Positions 18,656-28,354 of a DNA stretch of 64,000 nucleotides are shown here, piece by piece. The first letter of the stretch is position 1. Each line of letters begins with the position of its first letter. The notes beneath the pieces were generated by a model. It was not told the DNA's origin and did no database searches. It was given only the letters and a program-made list of their open reading frames with translations. Position numbers and translations under genes: made by a program. Where the stretch lies: assembly GCA_903847155.1 (NCBI GenBank), contig CAINCU010000054.1, forward strand, positions 62,001 through 126,000, read 5' to 3'. Origin of the DNA: an uncultured Gallionellaceae bacterium. GTDB lineage: Bacteria; Pseudomonadota; Gammaproteobacteria; Burkholderiales; Gallionellaceae.

Positions 18656-19117
18656 TTATTTCGCACTGTCCGCCTTGCTGAAAAGAAATTTCCCGATCAA
18701 CTCCTCTAACACCATTGCAGACTGAGTCTTTTTGAATTCCTCGCCCCCTTTCAACATCTGCTCGTCCGCACCCGCCATCAGGCCGATGTACTGCTCGCCC
18801 AACAAGCCTGAAGTCAGAATATTGGCAAAAGTATCTTTGGGGAACTGGTAGCGCTTATCAATGCTCATGGTCACTTTGGCTTGATAAAGTTCCGTATCCA
18901 GCACGATGCTGGTCACCCGCCCCACCAGCACGCCTGCGCTTCTGACTGAAGCATTAGGTTTCAATCCGCCGACATTGGTAAAATGCGCCTGCAACTGATA
19001 TGTTTCCGACACGTTGTAGGTACTCAGGTTCCCCACTTTCAACGCCAGCACCACCAAGGCGGCGAGACCTGCCACCACGAAAGCGCCCACCCATAAATCC
19101 AATGTAGTCCGTTCCAT
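18656..19117 (-). CDS. mlaD: MCE-domain protein MlaD
   Basis: The 153-residue protein has one N-terminal membrane anchor (LWVGAFVVAGLAALVVLALK) and an MCE domain: YQLQAHFTNVGGLKPNASV, then AGVLVGRVTSIVLD, and GLLGEQYIGLMAGA. Six copies form a ring on the MlaE permease, making a channel for lipids in the periplasm. The C-terminal segment after residue 130 is a short helix (VLEELIGKFLFSK) that likely packs into the ring. The gene is 3 bp downstream of mlaE. Confidence 0.95.
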   Translation of the reverse strand: MERTTLDLWVGAFVVAGLAALVVLALKVGNLSTYNVSETYQLQAHFTNVGGLKPNASVRSAGVLVGRVTSIVLDTELYQAKVTMSIDKRYQFPKDTFANILTSGLLGEQYIGLMAGADEQMLKGGEEFKKTQSAMVLEELIGKFLFSKADSAK

Positions 19118-19120
19118 TAC

Positions 19121-19909
19121 TCAAGCTCCCCGAAACATGAACGCAGTCAACACAAAATCCAACATCAATATCGCCAGCGATGATTGCACTACAGTGCGCG
19201 TGGTCGCACCTGACACACCTTCCGCCGTGGGTGGCGCATCAAAACCCTCGAACAACGCAATCGCCGTGACCGCCACTCCAAACACAAAACTCTTGATAAC
19301 ACCATTCATCACATCATGCTGAAAATCCACAGCACCCTGCATCTGCGACCAGAACGAACCCTCATCCACCCCAATCAACACCACCCCAACCACATATCCG
19401 CCGAATACACCCATCGCCGAGAACATCGCAGCCAATAAAGGCATGGAGATCACTCCTGCCCAGAAACGCGGTGCAACGACGCGCGCTATAGGGTTCACCG
19501 CCATCATTTCCATTGCGCTGATTTGCTCGGTGGCTTTCATCAAACCGATCTCGGCGGTCATCGCAGAACCTGCGCGACTGGCGAACAACAACGCCGCCAG
19601 CACCGGCCCCAATTCACGCACCAGACTCAGCGCCACCAATGAACCCAGCGCCGATTCCGAACCGTAACGTTTCAGCGTCTCAAAACCCTGCAAACCCAGC
19701 ACCATGCCGACAAACATACCGGCCACCAAAATAATGATGAGCGACATCACGCCGCTGGAAAATATCTCTTTAACGGTCAAGTGGAAACGGCGGAAGCTGG
19801 TACCTGAATAAAACAGCGTCAGTGCCAGGAAACGTGCGGCAAAACCGAGTCGCCACACCGAATTGACGCTGCGGTGACCAATGGCTCTTAGGCTTTTGAC
19901 AATAGGCAT
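19121..19909 (-). CDS. mlaE: Phospholipid ABC transporter permease MlaE
   Basis: The 262-residue inner-membrane permease has about five membrane helices. Conserved blocks are VAGMFVGMVLGLQGFETLK, LVRELGPVLAALLFASRAG and the EIGLMKATEQISAMEMMAV coupling segment that contacts MlaF. The C-terminal GATTRTVVQSSLAIL block is also typical. Two copies form the membrane core of the Mla complex. Its start overlaps the mlaF stop by 1 bp. Confidence 0.96.
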   Translation of the reverse strand: MPIVKSLRAIGHRSVNSVWRLGFAARFLALTLFYSGTSFRRFHLTVKEIFSSGVMSLIIILVAGMFVGMVLGLQGFETLKRYGSESALGSLVALSLVRELGPVLAALLFASRAGSAMTAEIGLMKATEQISAMEMMAVNPIARVVAPRFWAGVISMPLLAAMFSAMGVFGGYVVGVVLIGVDEGSFWSQMQGAVDFQHDVMNGVIKSFVFGVAVTAIALFEGFDAPPTAEGVSGATTRTVVQSSLAILMLDFVLTAFMFRGA

Positions 19910-20715
19910 CAGGCAGACACTCCCAAATCTTGCGCGTAACTGTTTGCCACCGGATAGTGGAACGGGATCGGCCCATCCATTTCGCCATGCACAAACTGGT
20001 GCACGAAAGGCTTGTCGGAAGCGACGATCTCGGCAGGTGTTCCTTCCGCCACGATCACCCCTTCAGCTATAAAATATACGTAATCCACAATTTTCAGCGA
20101 CTCCTGCACATCGTGCGTCACCACCACCGAAGTCGCCCCCAGCGCATCATTCAATTTGCGGATCAATTGCCCCACCACGCTGAGCGAAATCGGATCAAGC
20201 CCTGCAAAGGGCTCATCGTACAAAATCAGCATCGGATCCAGTGCCACAGTACGCGCCAAGGCCACGCGCCGCGCCATGCCGCCGGAAAGCTCAGCCGGCA
20301 TCAGATTATGAGTGCCGCGCAATCCCACCGCATGCAATTTCATCAGCACCAGATCGTGAATGAGTTCCTCCGGGAGATCGGTATGTTCACGCATCTGAAA
20401 CGCCACATTGTCATACACCGACATATCGGTGAACAGCGCGCCAAACTGGAACAGCATACCCATCTTGCGGCGCATTGCGTATAGACCCGCCATATCCAGC
20501 TCATGAATGACTTGCCCGTCTATCCTGACTTCACCCTTGGTCGGTTTGAGTGCACCCCCAATCAGACGCAGCAATGTCGTTTTGCCGCAGCCGCTGCCGC
20601 CCATCACCGCGACCACCTTGCCCTTGCCGAAGGACATGTTGATCCCGTTCAGAATGGGGCGTTGATCATACGAAAAGTTGACATCGCGTATTTCTACCAG
20701 CGACTGTGAGGACAC
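19909..20715 (-). CDS. mlaF: Phospholipid ABC transporter ATPase MlaF
   Basis: The protein is an ABC ATPase of 268 residues from the preferred start. Walker A is GGSGCGKTTLL near residue 40, the Q-loop lies in GMLFQFGALFTDMSVYDNV, the signature is LSGGMARRVALAR, and Walker B is ILYDEPFAGLDP. It powers lipid movement through MlaE. The frame is open to 20799 with an ATG, but that would add 28 Cys-rich residues with no counterpart in the family. The GTG at 20715 gives the usual N-terminus (VSSQSLVEIRDVNFSYD). This is the first gene of the mla-murA-his operon. Its promoter should lie in 20716-20870. Confidence 0.93.
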   Translation of the reverse strand: MSSQSLVEIRDVNFSYDQRPILNGINMSFGKGKVVAVMGGSGCGKTTLLRLIGGALKPTKGEVRIDGQVIHELDMAGLYAMRRKMGMLFQFGALFTDMSVYDNVAFQMREHTDLPEELIHDLVLMKLHAVGLRGTHNLMPAELSGGMARRVALARTVALDPMLILYDEPFAGLDPISLSVVGQLIRKLNDALGATSVVVTHDVQESLKIVDYVYFIAEGVIVAEGTPAEIVASDKPFVHQFVHGEMDGPIPFHYPVANSYAQDLGVSA

Positions 20716-20870
20716 AAATGACCTTTTGCATTGATTTCGGGATGCGCATTCTATCACTACTGCATATTTTGCTTGCAGTGCCACCGTTTTCTCAAACATC
20801 GCAATAGGGGTGACAAGCCGGGCTGGATAGCTGACAATGCATAGGTGCTGATAGATATGGGATTATTATT

Positions 20871-22436
20871 TTGAATTCACTCTACCTAAATCACTTCGGC
20901 CTTGCCTCAGCGCCATTCTCCATCACCCCCGATCCGGGGTTTTTCTTCGAGGGGAAAGATCGCGGCTTGTTTATATCAGGACTGCTGCACGCAACTCTGA
21001 ACGCCGAAGGCATCGTCATTGTGATTGGCGAGGTGGGCAGCGGCAAAACGCTGATGAGCCGCATTCTGCTGACGCGCCTGCCGGATTACGTCAACACGGT
21101 ATATCTGCCCAACCCGGCGTTTTCACGCGACGAAATCATTGATGTCATAGCGCGCGACCTGGGACTGGTCGAACCTACCTCACCCCAGGGCGGTCGCCTG
21201 GAAATTCTGCAGCAGGAACTCATCAAGCTGCATACGCAAGGCAAGCGCATCGTAGTGCTGATTGATGAGGCACACACCATGCCTCCCGATTCTCTGGAAG
21301 AAGTCCGGCGCTTATCCAATCTGGAAACCGACAATCACAAGCTGGTTCAGATCATCCTCTTCGGACAACCGGAACTGAACACCCTGCTTGAAGCACCGCA
21401 GTTGCGCCAGGTAAACGACCGTGTAGTTTACCGGTTGACATTACGCAACCTTTCGCATGACGATGCGCGCGCCTACCTCGATCACAGGCTACGCGTGGCA
21501 GGATGGCGGGGTGGCCGCATGTTCACTTGGCTTGCCGAACGAAAACTACTTGGCGACGCATCCGGTCGTGCGCGCCGCATCAACCTGATCGCCGATAAGT
21601 CGCTATTGGCGGCGTATGCCGATCAAAGCAGCCTGGTTCAGGCCAAACATGTGCGCTTGGCAATACGCGACGTCGGAAAAAATTTTACCTCTCGCGATGG
21701 CGCGAATAAAACGAACGGCTTGATATTCGCAATGTGGCTCGCGAGCATAGCTGCGACAGCCGCGCTGTCCATCTGGTTCTCCAACTACCGTTCAACTCCA
21801 AATATCGGCAGAACAGCTCTCTCCATCGTCCCGGTACCGGTAGTTGCGACATCTCAAAACAGCGAACAAACGCCCATTCTGAATCAAACCGTCAATAGCG
21901 TTCTACCTTTGGCTGCGGCTATTACTTCAACTACAAGCGAATCCCACCAGCCAATTTCAGCAGCAACGCCTATTCCGACGAGTTCGCCACATGTAGCGCA
22001 AGCCACGACAATATCAACAGCAACCAACACTGCCCCCACAGCAAAAAACGTCACACCAACTACAGTTCCATCTGGCAAAGTTCACCAACCCACAAGCTTT
22101 GCTGAACACATCCGCCAGGATTACACCTATGCTCATCAGGTGACTGCAGCTAACGCCTATGCCATTCAGCTTGCCACTATCCAGACTGCCGAAGATGCGG
22201 AGGCGTTCCTGTCAGTCACAGAAAAGACATTGAACAATGATCGCGTATTTGTTAGACGCTCCCCTTTCGGAAAACAATCTGATTATCAACAATCTAGGTA
22301 TGTAATATACTTAGGAGGTTATGCCAGTCTTGCTGCCACAAACCGCTCTATTGCTCAATTGCCGGATAAATACCGACTTGCCAAACCAATCATTCGTACC
22401 TGGAAGGAAATTATTGATGCGCCGTGGATACATTAG
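20871..22436 (+). CDS. mshM: MshM/ExeA-like ATPase with SPOR-like C-terminus
   Basis: The 521-residue protein has an ExeA-type AAA ATPase domain (residues 1-270). It starts YLNHFGLASAPFSITPDP, with Walker A GEVGSGKTLMS near residue 53 and Walker B VVLIDEAHTMP near residue 127. A membrane helix follows at about residues 285-300, then a Thr/Ser/Pro-rich linker. The C-terminal 90 residues (YAIQLATIQTAEDAEAFL) look like a SPOR-type peptidoglycan-binding domain. Such proteins help the secretin pass the cell wall. The start codon is TTG, because the nearby ATG at 20857 runs into a stop. It is the first gene of the pilus cluster and overlaps mshL. Confidence 0.85.
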   Translation: MNSLYLNHFGLASAPFSITPDPGFFFEGKDRGLFISGLLHATLNAEGIVIVIGEVGSGKTLMSRILLTRLPDYVNTVYLPNPAFSRDEIIDVIARDLGLVEPTSPQGGRLEILQQELIKLHTQGKRIVVLIDEAHTMPPDSLEEVRRLSNLETDNHKLVQIILFGQPELNTLLEAPQLRQVNDRVVYRLTLRNLSHDDARAYLDHRLRVAGWRGGRMFTWLAERKLLGDASGRARRINLIADKSLLAAYADQSSLVQAKHVRLAIRDVGKNFTSRDGANKTNGLIFAMWLASIAATAALSIWFSNYRSTPNIGRTALSIVPVPVVATSQNSEQTPILNQTVNSVLPLAAAITSTTSESHQPISAATPIPTSSPHVAQATTISTATNTAPTAKNVTPTTVPSGKVHQPTSFAEHIRQDYTYAHQVTAANAYAIQLATIQTAEDAEAFLSVTEKTLNNDRVFVRRSPFGKQSDYQQSRYVIYLGGYASLAATNRSIAQLPDKYRLAKPIIRTWKEIIDAPWIH

Positions 22437-24237
22437 AACAGACTGGCTCAACCAAGTGCTACTCCAGTTTGTGATCGCCATGCTGAGCATCAGCATGGTC
22501 GCCTGTTCCACTTCTCCCGAAGCCGTCAAACCATCCGCACTTCATATCGCGTTGCCCGACACTGTGACACCGTCCAGCATTCCGCTTCTCGCCGACAACA
22601 CACCTTTGCCTCCGCCCCCCGTACAAACCAAGGCAGCAGAGCGCTACAGCATCGTAGTCAACCACATTCCGGTACAGGAGATTCTGTTTGCGCTGGCGCG
22701 TGATGCCAAACTCAATATCGAGATACATCCCGATATTACGGGAATGGTGACGATGAACCTCATTGATGAAACGCTCACCGAAATCCTTGATGCCATTAGT
22801 CGTCAGGTTGATATGCGTTATGAATTGAATGGTCACAACCTGTCCATCATGCCGGACATTCCCTATCTGAAAAGCTACCAGATTGACTATCCCAACATCT
22901 CACGCAACGCCAAGAACAGCGTCAGCATCGCCACCAATGTGGCCACCATCGGCAGTGGCCAAACCAGTGGCTCCGGCTCATCGGGTGGCAATGCATCCAG
23001 CTCAAACATACTGAACGAATCCAACAACCAGTTCTGGAAAACACTGGTAGAAAACATTAAAGACTTGTTGCGCGAAACCGACAAGACCCTGCCGGAAGGT
23101 TCCAGTGAGACCATTGTCGAACAGAACAACCAGCAACAAATCACCGCGCAGCCCGGCACTACTGCGACCACCGCAAAATCCGGCTCAAGCAAAGCACTGG
23201 CAACCCTGCCTGCTCAATTGCAAGGACAAGGAGCAACCGTGACGCGCAAAGTCACCTATCGCGAAGCGGCTTCGGTCATTGCCAATCCCGAAACCGGCAT
23301 CATCAGCGTGCGCGCCACCTCTCGCCAGCAAGCCAGCGTTCGGGATTTTATCGACAAGGTGACCGTCAGCGCCCATCGCCAAGTTCTGATTGAAGCCACC
23401 GTGGTTGAAGTCTCACTGTCCGATAACTATCAACAAGGCATAGACTGGTCCTCGCTTTCCACGTCCGCATCCAAGGGGTTAAGCATCTCCCAGGCCACCC
23501 CTAATGGCGCGTTGACGGGCACCATGGGTACGATCAATTACGTGTTCAAAGGCGCGTTCGGTGGTAGAGCCGATCTGAACATGTCCATCAAACTGCTGGA
23601 GTCTTTCGGTAAACTGCATGTGCTGTCCAGCCCAAAACTTTCGATGCTCAACAACCAGACCAGCTTGCTGAAAGTGGTGGACGAGGCGGTGTACTTCACC
23701 GTTAATGTAACCCCTGGCACTAACTCTGGAGGCGTAGTCACTCCTGCTACCTATTCGACCACGGTCAACACCGTGCCGGTGGGTTTCCTGATGTATGTCA
23801 CCCCGCAAATCGGCGGCGATGATGAAGTCACGCTCAATCTGCGGCCGACCATCACCCGCATCATCGGTTATGCCAACGATCCGAATCCGGTTCTGGCGCA
23901 AAACAACCTGACCAATCTCATCCCGCAAATCCAGACACGCGAAATGGAATCCATCCTGCGCATACGAAACGGTGACATTGCCGTACTGGGCGGCCTGATG
24001 CAGGATACGCGGGAGGGCAACACCAACCAGATACCGGGCTTAGGCAACCTGTGGGGCATTGGCGAAGCATTCAAGTCGCGCAACGACACCACCTCCAAAT
24101 CCGAACTGGTCATCTTCCTGCGCCCGGTTATCCTGAATCCGGAAAACCAGCATGACATGCTGCGCCTGTACAAAAACTCCGCCTCCGAAACAGAATGGCA
24201 ACAAAATAATCCCGGTCAGGGAAAGGCTGTACAGTGA
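22417..24237 (+). CDS. mshL: Pilus secretin lipoprotein, MshL-like
   Basis: The 606-residue outer-membrane secretin of a type IV pilus/type II secretion family assembly has a lipoprotein signal ending in SMVACS. Next come an STN-like domain (VVNHIPVQEILFALARDAKL, residues 85-150) and a low-complexity Gly/Ser/Gln linker. The secretin core begins near residue 310 with RQVLIEATVVEVSLSD and ends with the QTREMESILRIRNGDIAVLG and FKSRNDTTSKSELVIFLRP blocks. The ATG at 22417 has a GGAAGG ribosome binding site and overlaps the mshM end by 20 bp. It forms the pore through which the pilus passes. Confidence 0.9.
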   Translation: MRRGYIRTDWLNQVLLQFVIAMLSISMVACSTSPEAVKPSALHIALPDTVTPSSIPLLADNTPLPPPPVQTKAAERYSIVVNHIPVQEILFALARDAKLNIEIHPDITGMVTMNLIDETLTEILDAISRQVDMRYELNGHNLSIMPDIPYLKSYQIDYPNISRNAKNSVSIATNVATIGSGQTSGSGSSGGNASSSNILNESNNQFWKTLVENIKDLLRETDKTLPEGSSETIVEQNNQQQITAQPGTTATTAKSGSSKALATLPAQLQGQGATVTRKVTYREAASVIANPETGIISVRATSRQQASVRDFIDKVTVSAHRQVLIEATVVEVSLSDNYQQGIDWSSLSTSASKGLSISQATPNGALTGTMGTINYVFKGAFGGRADLNMSIKLLESFGKLHVLSSPKLSMLNNQTSLLKVVDEAVYFTVNVTPGTNSGGVVTPATYSTTVNTVPVGFLMYVTPQIGGDDEVTLNLRPTITRIIGYANDPNPVLAQNNLTNLIPQIQTREMESILRIRNGDIAVLGGLMQDTREGNTNQIPGLGNLWGIGEAFKSRNDTTSKSELVIFLRPVILNPENQHDMLRLYKNSASETEWQQNNPGQGKAVQ

Positions 24238-25388
24238 GCTTGCTTTTCGACGCATTGAAACGGGCACAACAAAGTGTGCGCAATATCCCAGCTAATGAAC
24301 CGCAAGGCATTGCGCCTGCCGACCAGTCGCCCGCCGCTTCATCTGCGGCAGACCGTCCGACGACCAACCCTCTGAATCACGGCGGTGTCAATGCAGCTCG
24401 ATCTATTATGTCCGCCACAGCGCGGACGGAGCGCCGCGTCTCGCCGCTATTGATCGGCATCTTGCTAGTGCTGATCGCAGGCGGTTTGGGTGGCTGGTAT
24501 TACCTGCAATTCCAACTCAACTCCACCTCAGCCATCGCGGCATCCAATATCAATCCTGCCCCTGTGGCTGCGCCTATCGCGCAGGAGACGACGCCGGAAG
24601 TTATTGCGGCCGCTCCGACGGCGCCACCAGCACCTGTTATCGTAAAGCATAAACCTTTCTACAAAACCAGAGCTGCAAAACATGCCGTGCACTCACGGCA
24701 ACCCCGACAACCCGTGGAAGACAATACGTCCGCAACACCGGCAACGTCATCCACCCCAGCCGTCGCAAAACCGGTCACGGTGTCGTATATGTCGGCAAGC
24801 GTAGATATGCTCAAAGAAGCATATACAGCACTCACCGAAGGACGGTTGGCCGATGCCCAAGCCAAATATCAAGCGGTGATCGCCGAACGTCCGCATGAAA
24901 AAGATGCGCTGTTGGGATTGGCTGTCATCGCCCAGCGCCAGAAACAAACAGAGCGCGCATTAGACTATTACCAACAGGTATTGAGTGAAGACCCCAACAA
25001 CATCATCGCGGCGACCGCATTATTTTCGCTGTCGGAACAGGCCGACCCGGTGGCCGCCGAAAGTCGTCTGAAGCAGTTGCTGGAACTGAAACCCTCGGCA
25101 CCGGAGCCGTATTACGCACTCGGCAACGTGCAGGCACGCCAGCATCGTTGGGGAGAAGCGCAGCAATCCTTCTTCCGTGCTTATTCATTAAAACCGGATA
25201 AGGCCTTGTACGCTTTCAATCTGGCCGTGGCACTCGACCATCTGCACAAGACAGCATCCGCGCTGACTTACTACGAAAAAGCCAGCCAACTCGCCCAACA
25301 GGGTGATAGCACAGTCAACCGCACCGCCATTCAACAACGCGTGCTCGAACTGAATAATCCCAGCCCAGCCGAGCATCTATTGCCATGA
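24234..25388 (+). CDS. mshN: TPR pilus-biogenesis protein, MshN-like
   Basis: The 384-residue protein has a single membrane helix at about residues 72-92 (LLIGILLVLIAGGLGGWYYL), a Pro/Ala/Thr-rich periplasmic linker, and five or so TPR units from residue 190 on (EAYTALTEGRLADAQAKYQA, then ALLGLAVIAQRQKQTERAL). The start codon is GTG within GTGA, overlapping the mshL stop. MshN-type proteins are thought to assist secretin or pseudopilus assembly. It is recognised mostly from its domain plan and its place between mshL and mshE. Confidence 0.8.
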   Translation: MSLLFDALKRAQQSVRNIPANEPQGIAPADQSPAASSAADRPTTNPLNHGGVNAARSIMSATARTERRVSPLLIGILLVLIAGGLGGWYYLQFQLNSTSAIAASNINPAPVAAPIAQETTPEVIAAAPTAPPAPVIVKHKPFYKTRAAKHAVHSRQPRQPVEDNTSATPATSSTPAVAKPVTVSYMSASVDMLKEAYTALTEGRLADAQAKYQAVIAERPHEKDALLGLAVIAQRQKQTERALDYYQQVLSEDPNNIIAATALFSLSEQADPVAAESRLKQLLELKPSAPEPYYALGNVQARQHRWGEAQQSFFRAYSLKPDKALYAFNLAVALDHLHKTASALTYYEKASQLAQQGDSTVNRTAIQQRVLELNNPSPAEHLLP

Positions 25389-27124
25389 GCACAGACCTCC
25401 TGCAAACCAGTAAACCAAAACGCATAGGCGATGTCCTCATTACCCGCGGATTTATCAATTCAGATCAGCTGCACATCGCCCTGCAGCAGCAAAAATTAAC
25501 CGGCAAGGCATTGGGTGAAGTATTGCTCGATTTGGGTTTTATTACCGAAGAAGCCATGCGCGACGCGGTTTCCGAGTCTGTCGGATATGAGTCCATAGAC
25601 CTTTCCGCAATCATTGCCGATACCAATGCGCTGGCGCTTATCCCGAAACACGTTGCTTTCAAGCACTCACTTTTCCCGGTGAGCCATGACATTGAAAATG
25701 GCGAATTAATCATTGCCGCAGCCAACCCGGATGACATTGTGGCGCGCGATGCCGTCGCCTCCCTGCTTACCCGCGCCGGCCAAGGTACCGGCAAGCGCAT
25801 CAAGCCAAAATGGCGTATCGCTTCCAGCTCTGAAGTGCTAGCCACCATCGACCGCTTCTACGACCGCGAATTATCGATCGACGGCATTTTGATCGAGCTA
25901 GAGAGTGGACAACTCGACCTGCTCGCACTCTCACAAGCGGGTGCTGCCTACAGTCACCCGATTGTGCGCCTGATAGATGCGCTGTTTGCGGATGCGGTGA
26001 GTCACGGTGCATCGGATATCCACTTCGAACCGGAAGATTTGTTTCTGCGCATACGCTACCGAATTGACGGCGTATTGAGACCGATACGCTCGCTGGCCAA
26101 ACCGAATTGGACGGCCATGCTGGTTCGCCTGAAAGTCATGTCCAGCATGAACATCGCCGAAACCCGCGCGCCACAGGACGGGCGCATCTCGCTCTCTTTG
26201 TTTGGCCGCCAGATCGACTTCAGAGCCGCCGTACAGCCGACCATCCACGGTGAAAATTTCGTATTGCGCGTATTGGATCGCAAACGTAGCGTCGTGGCAC
26301 TGGACGGACTGGGGCTGACTGAATTCCAACTGACTTTGCTCAAGCTCATGCTGGAAAGACCGGAAGGCATACTACTGGTCACCGGCCCCACCGGCTCCGG
26401 CAAAACCACCACGCTTTATTCAGTACTGAACCATCTGAACACGGTAGGGGTCAACATCATGACCCTCGAAGATCCGGTCGAATACCCGATACCGATGATC
26501 CGGCAAACCTCGGTTGCCGAAGCGGTAAAACTCGATTTTGCCGAAGGTATTCGCTCGCTCATGCGGCAAGATCCGGACATCATTTTCGTGGGCGAAATTC
26601 GCGATAAAGATACCGCAGAAATGGCGGTGCGCTCAGCCATGACCGGCCATCAGGTTTTCTCCACCTTGCATACCAATTCAGCCATACGCTCGATTCCGCG
26701 TCTGGTTGATTTGGGTGTGCATGCCGAAATCTTGTCCGGCAACATTATCGGCATCATCGCCCAACGACTGGTGCGCAGGTTATGCCCACAATGCAAAACT
26801 GCGTATAGCCCGGATGCACCGGAGCGCACCATGCTAGGTGCAGATGCACAAGAAGACATCACGCTATACAGCGCAACCGGATGCCCAACCTGCGAGGGAG
26901 AGGGCTACAAGGGTCGGTTGGCGATTATTGAAATATTGCGTTTCGACCGTGGCCTCGATGAACTGGTAGCACGCGGTGCCTTGCTGCAAGAAATGAATGA
27001 CTACGCGATTTCCAAAGGCTTCATCGAAATCGCCGAAGATGGCCTCAGACGGGTACGCGAGGGCAGCACTTCATTGGACGAAATCCGCCGCGTAGTTGAC
27101 TTGACAGATCGGGTCTCCATCTAA
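25385..27124 (+). CDS. mshE: Pilus assembly ATPase, MshE-like
   Basis: The 579-residue hexameric secretion ATPase of the GspE/PilB family drives pilus extension. An N-terminal MshEN-type domain (residues 12-60: RIGDVLITRGFI, then GKALGEVLLDLGFI) carries the repeated RxGxxL...G motif that binds cyclic di-GMP in MshE. Walker A is TGPTGSGKTTTL near residue 333, Walker B is DPDIIFVGEIRD, and a zinc site is formed by CPQC and CPTC in the C-terminal domain. It overlaps mshN by 4 bp and mshG by 1 bp. Confidence 0.95.
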   Translation: MSTDLLQTSKPKRIGDVLITRGFINSDQLHIALQQQKLTGKALGEVLLDLGFITEEAMRDAVSESVGYESIDLSAIIADTNALALIPKHVAFKHSLFPVSHDIENGELIIAAANPDDIVARDAVASLLTRAGQGTGKRIKPKWRIASSSEVLATIDRFYDRELSIDGILIELESGQLDLLALSQAGAAYSHPIVRLIDALFADAVSHGASDIHFEPEDLFLRIRYRIDGVLRPIRSLAKPNWTAMLVRLKVMSSMNIAETRAPQDGRISLSLFGRQIDFRAAVQPTIHGENFVLRVLDRKRSVVALDGLGLTEFQLTLLKLMLERPEGILLVTGPTGSGKTTTLYSVLNHLNTVGVNIMTLEDPVEYPIPMIRQTSVAEAVKLDFAEGIRSLMRQDPDIIFVGEIRDKDTAEMAVRSAMTGHQVFSTLHTNSAIRSIPRLVDLGVHAEILSGNIIGIIAQRLVRRLCPQCKTAYSPDAPERTMLGADAQEDITLYSATGCPTCEGEGYKGRLAIIEILRFDRGLDELVARGALLQEMNDYAISKGFIEIAEDGLRRVREGSTSLDEIRRVVDLTDRVSI

Positions 27125-28323
27125 TGGCGATTTACCGCTACCGCGCCATTGACGAAGATGGCAAAGTGATCAAGGGAGAGCTCGAAGCACTCAACGATTT
27201 GGATCTTGAATCGCAGCTGAAAAATAGCGGTCTCGATCTAATTAAGGCAACACCCATAAAAACCGTGGTTCGTGCAGCGCGCAAGATGCCCCGGCGCGAA
27301 CTCATCAATTTTTTGTTTCAACTCGAAATGCTGCTGCGTGCCGGCGTGCCCATTCTGGCGGTACTGGCCGATATGCGCGATGCCGCAGAAACCCCCGACA
27401 TGCGCAATCTTTGCGGCGGCATTTATGACAGGATCGACACAGGCTCCAGCATCTCGGAAGCCTTTGCCGCCAATCCCGGCGTATTCCCGGAACTGCTCAT
27501 CAATCTGGTGCGTGCGGGTGAAGCCACCGGACAATTGCCGGAGGTAATCCAGGAAATCGGGCGCTCATTAAAATGGCAGGACGAACTGGCATCGAAGACC
27601 AAGCAACTCATGATGTACCCCGCTTTCGTAACGGTGGTCATCACGGCAGTCGTGGTTTTTTTGATGGTATTTATCGTTCCGCAAATCGTCAAGTTCATCG
27701 TCAACATGGGACAGGAAATCCCCTTGCAAACGAAAATTTTGATTTGGGTTTCCGACGCTTTCGTCAACTATTGGTGGCTGATTCTGCCCACCCCGGCAGC
27801 TCTCATTATCTTGCTGATGACCGTCAGCAAACTTGATCCGCGAATCAGGCACAAACTGCATGCCGCCATACTGGGCACGCCTTTCATCGGCCAAGTCATC
27901 AAAAAAATCATCCTCGCGCGGGTTAGCGACACCTTGGCGCTGACCTACCGCACCGGTATCCCGGTGCTGGAAGGACTCGATTACTGCCGCAACATCTCAG
28001 GCAACCTGATTATCAAGGAAGCCATTGAAAGAGCACGCGACAGCATTGCCAACGGCGCGCCCATCAGTCAAGGTTTCGCCAAGCAGTTATTATTTCCTTC
28101 TCTGGTGATACGTATGCTCAAGGTAGGAGAGGAAACAGGCGATCTGGACGGTGCACTGAAAAATATTTCTTACTTTTATAATCGCGACATCGACGAATCG
28201 ATTCAGCGCGTTCAAGCATTGATCGAACCTGCACTGACCGTGGTGCTCGGCCTGATAATCGGCTGGGTGATGTTGGCCGTGCTAGGGCCGATATACGACA
28301 CTATCAGCAAAATCAAAATGTGA
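27124..28323 (+). CDS. mshG: Pilus inner-membrane platform protein, MshG/PilC/GspF-like
   Basis: The 399-residue protein has two GspF domains: LEMLLRAGVPILAVLADMRD and LVRAGEATGQLPEVIQEIGR, repeated as TYRTGIPVLEGLDYCRNISG and MLKVGEETGDLDGALKNISY. Three membrane helices lie at about residues 170-192, 218-240 and 370-392. It anchors the MshE ATPase and passes its motion to the prepilins. Its ATG overlaps the mshE stop. Confidence 0.95.
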   Translation: MAIYRYRAIDEDGKVIKGELEALNDLDLESQLKNSGLDLIKATPIKTVVRAARKMPRRELINFLFQLEMLLRAGVPILAVLADMRDAAETPDMRNLCGGIYDRIDTGSSISEAFAANPGVFPELLINLVRAGEATGQLPEVIQEIGRSLKWQDELASKTKQLMMYPAFVTVVITAVVVFLMVFIVPQIVKFIVNMGQEIPLQTKILIWVSDAFVNYWWLILPTPAALIILLMTVSKLDPRIRHKLHAAILGTPFIGQVIKKIILARVSDTLALTYRTGIPVLEGLDYCRNISGNLIIKEAIERARDSIANGAPISQGFAKQLLFPSLVIRMLKVGEETGDLDGALKNISYFYNRDIDESIQRVQALIEPALTVVLGLIIGWVMLAVLGPIYDTISKIKM

Positions 28324-28354
28324 TGAATTCGAATAGTTCACTAATCCTGTTCAA

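Noticed and set aside
22321-22416. Longer secretin start at 22321
   Set aside because: It would place 32 residues before the lipoprotein signal. The ATG at 22417 has a ribosome binding site and a proper signal.
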